From Prunella strophiata (lineage: Eukaryota; Chordata; Aves; Passeriformes; Prunellidae), in contig JAZBQD010000013.1 in assembly GCA_036583965.1 (NCBI GenBank), positions 2,830,144 through 2,894,143 on the forward strand: DNA of 64,000 bases. Direction: 5' to 3'. A program made the position numbers and the translations under genes. How positions within the stretch are numbered: the first letter of the stretch is position 1; the number at the start of each line of letters is the position of its first letter. The notes below the pieces were generated by a model. That model saw nothing but the letters and a program-made list of their open reading frames with translations, ran no database searches and had not been told where the DNA came from. Below, one piece after another: positions 28,999 to 64,000 of the stretch.

Positions 28999-31900
28999 AG
29001 ATCTATTGCCCTCTGTTGTTGTCTGGCTGTAAAAGGTGCACGATTACATGAGACCTTCAACACCAGAGCTCTCTTCCTCACTTACTCTGGATCGGCTTCT
29101 CCTGAGAAGTTATTTGGCAACAGTTTCACATCTATGTTGCAGGTCACAAGCATAAAAATGGCGAAGAAAAGTTAGGAAGTATGGAGTTTTCTGCTAGGAG
29201 TTATTGCTCAAATTACCAAGATTTTCCTATGATACAAGACACCAGCCCTTTTTGTTTTCTTCATAATGTTCTCTCTCTCCATTTTTTTTTTAACCTCAGC
29301 CTATCAAACACTAATCAATAATTAATTATATTAGAAAGGTTCACAATTAACCCCTCCATCAGTCTTGTCTGATGGACAAATGATCTAACAACAGGAATTC
29401 ACAATGAATTTTGCTGCAAACATTTGTTGAATGTGGGATTAAGACCAAAGTCAGAAAACCTTTACTAGGGTAGCCCTTGGTAAAGCTGAGTTGGGGCTTC
29501 TCCAACAGGAGAGGGCTCTGGTCCCTAAGTAAAATTGCTTGTAATAGGGAACAAAAGCACCTTGGGGTTTGAGCTGAAGGGAGTGGAAGTGGTGGGAAGT
29601 TTAGTAGCATTTTATTCTCTGGGAGTTCAAGGCTGGTCACAACTTGACACATTGCAAATTTCTGTCTGCACTTACAAGAGTGTAATTTAAGAGGCTTCAA
29701 CAGGAGGCCTGGGTAAAGAAATAACACAAATGAGCAGGACAGCCCTGGCCATTCTCAGCCACCAAGGAAGATGTGACAGAGTGGCTGGCACAGCTTCACA
29801 GCAAGTCCCATTTGTTTTCACTTGGGTCTTGCTCTCACATGGGAGTTTTATATCCAGAACTGTAGCTACAGAGAAGCTGCATCAGGTCTCTAAAAGGGGT
29901 TATTTGTCAGGGCTGCTTTTCCATTCAAACCCACAGTCACACTGCAAACTGCATTACCCTTACACACAGGATAAACTCTTCCTGTAGGAGTGATTACAGT
30001 TAAAATGTTTCTCTTCCATAACCTAACCAAAGGGTGAATTTCCTCTCTTATAAAGATGTGATTTAGAAGTATTGAGTCAGTTGGATTCATTCCCTCCAGG
30101 CAGGATCTTGGAGGAACTCTGCCTTTTAAACACATAAGGCACTCATACGTAATACATATTGGTGCCAGAGTGCATCCAACTCAATAAGAGAAGCCAGGCA
30201 GCTTTAATAACATGCTAAAGGACTAGAGCAGCACAGTGTAGGCTCAGCTGCTCTTAGAGAACTGCAGGAAAACCTGGTAACAATCATCATTTTAGCCCAG
30301 GTCCAAGCCTTGTCACAGCCTTCCCTGATAATTCAGGTATCACCCTTCAGTGAGTTCCCAAAATAATTAGCTTGTTCAGATGCAGAAATAAGACCATCCA
30401 CACCAAACTGCTCTGACTAGAAGAAATTGACTTGGACCTTTAAGTAGTGTGTTCCAAGTATCTGCCTGATCAATGCTTTAAAGACAATATAAACAGCTCC
30501 CAGAAAAGCCTCTCTGTGGATCAGGGTTCTCATCTTACACACACAGCACAGAAATGGAACAAAGCCTCAGGTGAACTCTGAGATATGGACACTACTGGGA
30601 CCCTCCCATGTGTCAGCTTTTGTCTCAGCAATTCTTTGGCCCTGTTACACCTGACAACATGAAACCATCACACTCCAAAGATGACAGGAATTCCCTTGGG
30701 CTGTACTGACCAAGAGCTGCCTCTGCAAACACCAGGATTTAAAGTCTGTGTACAGACTGAACAGCCACTGTTAACCACTGTTAGTTGGGGTTTTCTACTT
30801 ACAAAGCTGCAGTATTGACAAAAAGGTGGTTGCAGATATAATAATCAAAAGTCACAGGCTGTGCTGAGGGCTAATTCCCTGCTTTGGGATGAGAGGCAAG
30901 AGTCCCCATTTCATGAGGCTGGGAATTAATTAACACTGTAGGTGTCAGTAAAACAACTGGCCTGATCAAAGGAACAGCTGATGAACAGTTTCCCTGGACT
31001 GACTTAGTTTCTCAGTCAGGAATACTCCATAATAAAGCTACCACAGACTTGGTCACAAAAATACTGAAGATCTTTTTGAATCATAAATACTTAAATTAAC
31101 ATCTGAGGATCAGGCACCCCACACCCTAATTAAACTCACCCTTTCACTGAAATGCTGTGTGTACAGCAAGTCTCTGGTTTTAGCACTGTGCCCTCCCCAG
31201 TGCTCCACACTCCAATGGCTTTAGCACCAAGGCAGATTTTTAACATCAATGAAATCAATTTGCCTTTTTAGCTTGAAGCCAACAATTATTAAGGCCCATA
31301 TATAATTAATATGGTCCCAGGTCAATACTGGAATTAATGCAGTTACACTCTACACAGATTGAGTTTCCAAAGCAGTTTTCCAGCAATTCTCAGCAACACC
31401 AGAGGACAAGACAGCTGCATCCATGGGAAACAAGACTTCCCTGTGGACTCTTGTGTCCCACCCAGGCAGAGGTCACACTGAATTTTTTCTAACAGTTTCC
31501 AGAAGGTTAAGGATGTTATGGCTCTTTGTTCTTCCAACTACAGACTCATTTCCCCTGTCCCTATAAATTTTCAAAAGGCCAAGGGGTGGAAATCATTCTG
31601 TCCTGCTCTGGAAAATGGCAGCTTTTGATTCCATCTCTTCATGTTTCAAAGCAGGGAGTATATTTGTTTCCCACCACTACCTTTTCTATTAAAAAATATA
31701 AAAATCATGTAGTGAGAGATTTGTCTAAGGACAAAATAGTCTGGAAAAATCAGATTTGGCTAATGACATTAAACCAGAAAGGCAGAGACAGCTACACACA
31801 AAGCTAATATCCTCAAAGCATAGGACTTCTTTTTAGCAAGACAAAGTTTGCAATTTGAATGAATAAAACCCATTTTAATAACTTGTTTTAGCATACCTTG

Positions 31901-34412
31901 CATATAAACTACATTTTTAAAGTTATAGGCTGCAATATTGTAACCAAAAATGCTGCACAGAGTGACAAGAAACTCATACCTCAGCTTGAAGCTCCTCCAG
32001 GTACCTTCAGAAAAAGAGGAGAGGTGATGATCCAGGCAGGCACAGCTGCTCTGGCCTCAGCTGTGCCAGGTGAGGGGAGAGTGGGCTCAGGAGCTCCAGG
32101 GGAATTATTCTTCCTCACAGCTGCCCATGGTAGAGTGCAAGAAGGAATGTTCCTCAGGAGGCACAAAAAAGGCAACCTCTATTATTAATCATAAGGATAA
32201 TAACTAGAGGCACTGCTTATACTGCCTTGCATTAAAACAACCAGTAGAAATTGGACTGAGTGAAGTTTTGTCTGTCCTTTAGGTTCTCCAGCACAGGCTT
32301 ACAATGCACACTCCATGAGAAAATGCCACAAATCACCAAATAAAGCCAGGGGGTTTTGCATTTCTCATCTCTTTCAGCAGTGTATTGCCTGCTGTTATTA
32401 AATCTGGGACTACAGACTCTCAGTGCAGCACAAGGGAAGGTCTCTGATTGCTTCCTGTGGGTTCTCTGCTCCCCCAGAGAACACTGCAGGGCACAGACAC
32501 CTGCAGCTGGCAAATGAAAGCCCCCAGCAGCTTTCCTGAGAGCAGCTTTGCTGTCACCCCCCCAGCCTGTGCCCAACCCTTTTCTGTGCTCTCTGTCCCC
32601 AGAAATGTCAGCTCTAAAGTCCTCTGACTGACTCAAGTGCCCTTCAAATACAATGACTGACAATACATGGATTTTTTTGTTTAGCTTTACTCCTCATTTT
32701 TGTGTTGGCTTTTACTTTATAGGAACACTGCTGCTTTTGCCAATTAAGGAAGGTCAGGGAGCTGAGTCCCCTGGCAATCCCAGCTGCTGCTGGGCTCCAT
32801 CACCACAACCACCTGCACCTGAGGAGCTCAGCCTGTGCCATGGCCTAATTCAGCATGGCCAGACAGTCTGCTTGAAACCAAACCATGGGTACTGCTGGTT
32901 GATTCCAAGCAAAGTCCCAGACCTTCCCTCCCCTGGCATTTCAGTAATGAAATAGGAATAAACCCAAATTCTGAGTTCTAAGAACAGGGTGATCTCAGCA
33001 TCATCAATACTAAGCATTTGTGAGATACTTGGATACATTTTTGTGGGTGATACAGACAAGTTAAATGAACAGTGATTACCCTTTTTCAGGATTTTTCCTA
33101 AGAACTATGTAGCATTTCTTAAATGGAAGATTTTGTTTAGTGTGTGTTCTTTACAGAGCAGTGTCACAATTTGCTGACAGTGCTACTAAGTACATATTTG
33201 ATTTGATTTGATTAAAATAATTCTATGTATCTAACTGAAGTCCACTAAAATAAGCTTTAACCATGTATCTTACCTGACAGGGTAAGCTGGGATGTCTCAA
33301 GATCCCCTGAAACAGAGCTGTGTTATGCTGCACATGCCATGCAGGTACTTTGTGCTGTGAGCCAGAGATTTATTTGGAGTCTCTCCACTAACCAGAAGTA
33401 TTTCAAATGTAAAGTCAAACACTGGGGGAAAGGGTGTGCTGACAGTTCCCACCTCTAAAGCATGACAATGCCCAGAACAGTGTAAGTTACTGCTTTTAGC
33501 TGAGTGTCCCCAACAAAGCTCATGGACAGAGCTCCCTGGAAACTGAAGAGAAGTCATTTTCTTCCTTAAAATCATGAATGCAATAGCTACCAACCTGAGC
33601 TGGCATTTAATGTTAGCTAAACATTACAATTTTATCAACTGTTCACAATAAAAGGCAATTTTTCTTTGAAATTCTACAAAATTACAGGAGTCAACAGTAG
33701 CTGTCAAAATTCATGTGAACATTTGAGCTCTTCCCTCCAAACATCCACCTTCAGACCAGAATGAAATCAGGTTGCTGAGGACATACAGTGAATATCCCTG
33801 GGAAACTGTGCCTTAGATTCTCAGAACTCTGTGGTTCTGAGGAGCAAAATCATGCAATGATGCCTGATTAACCAGGAGGTCATCCAAAGGCTGCTCAGAC
33901 TGCCAGGAAATCACTTGTGTTATTTGTCTTTATCCAAATAGCTTTATAATTTCACTGTACTTTTGTAGCAAAGAATGACAAAGAGGGACCTGGGCAATCC
34001 TCAGTGACATCTTCCTTGTTTGGTTTTCATCCATTATTATTACCCAGAGCCAAAACCTAGACACCAAATGAAGTTTCTCTGTCTTCCACCATATTATATA
34101 AACATCCCATCACTTTGTGGACACCAAATACTTCAAAACATACAATTACTTTAATACATACAAGTCTTCATCATTCATAAAATACAATTAATTCCATGGT
34201 CTTTAAAATACTCTATCACTGTGTTAAGGTTTGCACTGCTGTTCCTGAAGTATTGATTTGATCTGGCCTTTACAAAGGACCCTGCAGGGATTATGCTGAA
34301 AAGCATCAATTCTACTGAAGAGCAGCAATTCTGCTGGAATCCAGAGCATTTGGGGTGAGACCCAAATGAAGCAAAGATGCTGCCAGGAGATTAAGAAGTG
34401 GCAGAGCTGAAA

Positions 34413-34462
34413 GCCCAGGAGGCAGAGCAGTGTGGTGACAGCCCAGGAGGCAGAGCAGTGTG
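34413..34462. repeat. 28-bp tandem duplication
   Basis: Two copies of a segment containing CCCAGGAGGCAGAGCAGTGTG start 28 bases apart (34413 and 34441). The second copy is followed by divergent sequence. Simple local duplication in intergenic DNA. Confidence 0.8.
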
Positions 34463-35044
34463 CTGTGGCACATGCAGGGGTGCTCTGCTTCCCCTTCAGC
34501 TGCACCTGCTGCCAGCCCAGAGCATCCTGTGGCAGAACCTTGGGAATGCTTGGGGACAGCACAGTGCCACCAACGTGGGCAAAAAGGGAATTGTGGCCCT
34601 GCCTGACTGAGCAACCAGTATCTTCTTTCTACACTTGATTCCCCAGGAAGCTGAATGAGATGAAAAGAAGATCTATGGCTTTTTGCTTTGAAGTGTTAAA
34701 TCTGTCTTTTCCTGTGTCCCCAGCTGGTACCAAACTTATAGAGTGGAGACAATCAGCCTGGTTTAGCTGATATCCCACAGCTGTGACTATTCTCCTTCCT
34801 GAACTGCTAACTCATGCTGCCATGCAGCAGGAATCCTATTTCTCAATGAAATCTTCAGAGGAAAGATTTATAGCTTTGCAGAAAAGCAGCACAGAGCCCT
34901 TGGGTGTATCTGCAAGATGCAGCCCAGCATTCCAATGCTGTGGATGTTCCACCATGGGCATGGCTGGACAGAGGCTGCACATTGACTCCAAGCCCACAGT
35001 AAAGAGGGCCTTGACACACCAGGGTGGGAATTGATCAGTAAGAA

Positions 35045-35100
35045 ATAAATATATATACACACACATAAATACCTATTTTAAATATATATAATATATATAG
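35045..35100. repeat. AT/CA microsatellite
   Basis: Dinucleotide-rich stretch of TATATA, CACACA and ATATAT blocks with a few interruptions. Low complexity. Confidence 0.8.
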
Positions 35101-35474
35101 TGCATATACATAATGTATTGCTTGTGTATCTATAATACAGGTATTTTTGTATAAAAAGCTTCACATTCAAGTAAAGGTATATATTAAAATATCAAGAGAG
35201 GAGGACCTTTGGAAGTTAACCTTAAACAGATAATCTACTGTAAGCAAATTCTTTTCAGGATCATCAGGACAGGTGTTCCCCAGTTTCAAAATGTGCTCAA
35301 TTCAGAGGTTAGTGTTCCCCTGACAACTGAGAAACACAACCCAGTGGAAAGTGAGAAAAAGGGGGGAAAACTGATAAAATAAAACCTGAAAATTATATAT
35401 AATATCAAATACATTGATATGTGCATAAATCCTTTACTTAAGATATCCCATGTTTGGAGGGACAAAAGCAATAT

Positions 35475-35480
35475 TTTAAT
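35475..35480 (-). terminator. SLC5A1: Candidate polyadenylation signal of SLC5A1 (ATTAAA)
   Basis: On the minus strand, ATTAAA lies about 470 bases beyond the SLC5A1 stop codon. It is the first common-variant signal I found, and no AATAAA precedes it. Position is plausible for a 3' UTR end, but there is no further support. Confidence 0.3.
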
Positions 35481-35949
35481 TTGAGTTTGTATTACAGGCC
35501 TTCAGTGGTTGTGAGTTTTTTGCAATCAAATTATCATAGCCAAAGGAAAAGGAAAATTCAATGATCAGAGGAAGGGTTGAAAATCAAAATAGTATTGTGA
35601 ACCCTAAAAGATAGTTCACAAAACCTGATATGAAATATGGCTCACACAGCCTTGTTCTGAACCTAAAATATGAAATGTATCATGAGCAGAGAGAATATTG
35701 GATGGAAATTCTGAACCTCAGTTAGCCCTGGATTGGTTCAATGTCTAAATAGAAATTCTCTCTCTTGAAATCCCAGTGGCCATCATCTTTAAATTGTTGA
35801 AATTATGATCACAAAATCAGTGAGTAAATCACTCTGATGTTTTACAAATGTAGATGATGAAAATACAATGTGTATCTAATTGTGGAAATCTACAAACCAT
35901 CATTTTTGCTTGAACAATGCAGTACAATTTCAGGACTGTGATCAGGGGG

Positions 35950-61704
<25,755 letters not shown>

Positions 61705-61765
61705 CCTGGCTGCTTCTCTGCCTTTCTTCTTCTTTCTCTCCTTATGTGCTTCTTGCAGAGTTCAG

Positions 61766-61778
61766 GTTAATGATAAAC
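61766..61778. promoter_or_regulatory. SLC5A1: HNF1-type site upstream of SLC5A1 exon 1
   Basis: GTTAATGATAAAC matches the palindromic HNF1 consensus GTTAATNATTAAC at all but one position. It lies about 62 bases upstream of the ATG. HNF1 is an established activator of SGLT1 promoters in mammalian intestine and kidney, so the site is where a functional one would be expected. Its position between the TATA-like box and the ATG leaves the exact transcription start uncertain. Confidence 0.5.
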
Positions 61779-61796
61779 TGCTGTCATCACCTACGT

Positions 61797-61804
61797 CTTA
61801 TATA
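61797..61804 (-). promoter_or_regulatory. SLC5A1: Candidate TATA box of SLC5A1
   Basis: The minus strand reads TATATAAG within a longer AT run, about 95 bases upstream of the ATG. A start of transcription some 30 bases downstream would give a 5' UTR of about 60-70 bases. Sequence match only. Confidence 0.4.
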
Positions 61805-64000
61805 ATATATAACTTCAGATTCACTTGTCTCCAATGGGACACAAGTTGAAGCTGCTGCTTTTCCTTGGCCAACTCTTTCCCAAAGAGTGCTCCTCTGTTA
61901 CAGGTGCTGCAGATTTCACAGTTCAGTGTCCCTGCCAAAGGTGCTCGGGGTTTTAACATCCACGAGCAGATGTCTGAGAAGGAATGACACAGAAAGGAGT
62001 GGCTTGGCTGCAATAAACCTGCATATTTACCTCACTGTGGGTGAATACTTTTTTTTTTTTTTTTTAAGTGGTTGTACCTGTAAATCTAGTCATGGAAGAT
62101 GTAGTTCTTTTAGTTGATGATGGTAAGCAATTATCTGTGAGGAGTGACCTGGCACCTGGGGAAAACCCAGGGGTCCAGGATCTGGGACAACCTCTGTGTC
62201 ATCTCTCAACTCAGCAGCATTAGTCAATGGAGAAACAGTCCTGTGTTTCTGGGAAGGAGAAAACTTGAATCTGCTTCCATCTCTCACATGGATACAGGTA
62301 AAGATGCATGTGAACACAAGACCTGGACTCAGGAGCCTACTGGGCTGAATTTCAGGCTGTTTAGACCATGGTGTTGGCTCTCTCTATTGTAGCTAATCAG
62401 CTTCACATTTGAGTAAGTTCAAAGTTCATCAGAGCTTGGGTCTGCTCTCCCTTTATTTGCTCCTCTGACTTCAGAATTAAGCTAAACAAAGCTAGTGGTC
62501 ACAAAGATGTGGAACACACTGGTTACAGACAGATCCTCACAGCTCTGAGCAAGGAAGCTTCCCCTAAATGATGCCCATGATCCTCTGTTTGAGCTAGAAG
62601 AGGTCAGAAAAATCCAGGGTATTTAGAACAGTATATCCAGGTGCCAGGCACATTTCTGGGCTCTGAGGATATCTGAGAGTCCCATTCCCTGCTTGACATT
62701 AGGGAATCATTATTCATTTACAGTCTTTTGGGTGTAAAATGTGACCTTGAAGTGACACTGAGCAGAACAAGCAGTCAAGGACATGGGAAGCACAGCAGGC
62801 CTGACTGATCTTGCAGGTGTTATTTCCTCCAAGATGAAATCGAGGGCTGGCACTCTCCTTATTGGCAGTGACTTTCTCCTGGGTAAACTACCCTGTGGTA
62901 ATTGTGGCTAATAAAAAGCAGCAAAGAACCTATAATACAATGGGATTACTTAAAAGAGTGAAATTTTTAAATCTCTCTACTGTTTGAGCAGCTATACTCT
63001 CATAAAACAGTGCTATCCTTTGATAGTTTAGGCATCTCTCCCAAACACATTCTTCAGTTTGTCCTACATGACTGTGAAATGTTAGCTTTAAATCCAACAG
63101 AGAAAAAATTAACCCTGGAAGCTGCTGAGCATCCAAAATTCCCATTAGTTCTGACCTTCCCTGCTGTGTATTTCAGTGGAAAATAAAAGACTTATTTACT
63201 AACCTTAATTATCAGGAAACAGTTTGCCTAAGATAGGCTGCAGATGGCACTTCTCTACAGAGATTGACACATATTCCTCCAGCTCCGTGCACCTAACAAA
63301 AAGTTTGGTTTGCATGAATTCCATTTCTGTGTCTACAGAGGCAAGCAAAAGAAAACATTAGTCAGGAACTGATATACAGTAATGTGCCTTGTGTTCTCAC
63401 CCCAGCCTCTGCAGAAGAGAGCTCAGAGGCTGAGCAATAATGTAGCCTCTGGCCACACCAACAAAATTCCAAGGTTTTAAACACTAATGGAGAATCAATG
63501 TCTAAAAAATAATAATCACACAATTCCGACCTTTATGTACAATGGAAACAAACTCAATTGTATTTTTATTTCTGTAGGCCACAAACAGAAACTAAGCAGA
63601 AACCAACATCATCTACAAGACTGTCAGAAGGGGAGGCAGCTTTGTCAAGGCTCTGAATATCTCATCTCCACATCCTCATATCTGCAGCCCAAAGACAAAC
63701 CTGGGAGCATTGCAGGTTGCTGATGTACCAAATGATTCACTGCTTGAATTCAGTGCATACAAAAGGTATGCACTGAAAGGTCAGGCAGGTTTTCAGATTG
63801 GAAACAGGCTAAATTTTTCTTTGTGTTAAAGCTTTCAAAGATAAGCATGAGTGAATCTCCTGACGTGATGAGTGAACACCACGTCAGAACACAACAGTCA
63901 TTTCTTTTCCTTACTCTCAGCTGGCAATGTGCTTCTGTGGGTCCCTCATCATCCTGAAGGGTCTCTTCAAGCAGGTTTAGGGTTCAATACTAGACAAATT
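61805..64000. other. Upstream flank of SLC5A1
   Basis: Apart from the promoter-like motifs close to exon 1, I see no exon, repeat family or CpG island in these 2.2 kb. A T-run lies at 62049-62065. Confidence 0.55.

Larger units (their letters stand above)
28999..35474. other. Intergenic region between convergent RSPH14 and SLC5A1
   Basis: No exon with recognisable protein similarity is seen on either strand. The left part must include the RSPH14 3' UTR, whose end I could not place; the first AATAAA on the plus strand after the stop is at 31031-31036, about 2 kb away. The rest is AT-rich single-copy-looking sequence with a 28-bp tandem duplication near 34413 and an AT/CA microsatellite near 35045. 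Confidence 0.6.

Overview
This window looks like nuclear DNA from a bird. The case rests on small coding exons with canonical GT/AG splice sites, CR1-type LINE fragments, short solo LTRs, GC-rich intronic minisatellites, and two genes that both map to human chromosome 22, whose avian counterpart is a single microchromosome. No operons, tRNA genes, rRNA genes or CRISPR arrays are visible. I could run no database search; gene names come from recognising the translated exons.

Layout. About 1-13.7 kb is non-coding and AT-rich. A CpG island lies at about 13.93-14.47 kb, with a strong minus-strand splice donor at its left edge. It is most simply the promoter and non-coding first exon of a minus-strand gene whose coding part is off the left end. 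GNAZ is the best candidate, because in human GNAZ is nested in an RSPH14 intron on the opposite strand. About 14.5-26.2 kb is again non-coding. The last three coding exons of RSPH14 (radial spoke head 14, an armadillo-repeat protein) lie on the plus strand at 26165-28998. About 29-35.5 kb is intergenic.

From 61704 down to 35950, on the minus strand, lies a complete 15-exon Na+/glucose cotransporter gene of the SGLT1 type (SLC5A1). RSPH14 and SLC5A1 are convergent. All 15 exons have matching phases and conserved sugar- and sodium-site residues, with one exception: exon 11 carries one extra base and so an in-frame stop. The introns hold three minisatellites, two copies of a ~300-bp LTR that bracket exon 8, a ~120-bp inverted repeat, CR1 remnants and a GC-rich island in intron 1. 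A TATA-like box and a near-perfect HNF1-type site lie just upstream of the first exon. About 61.8-64 kb shows nothing further.

The genes have unrelated jobs: a ciliary/flagellar axoneme component, an epithelial sugar transporter and possibly a G-protein alpha subunit. I found no convincing undescribed biological system. The points most worth checking are the exon 11 frameshift, the LTR pair around exon 8, and the nested CpG-island promoter.
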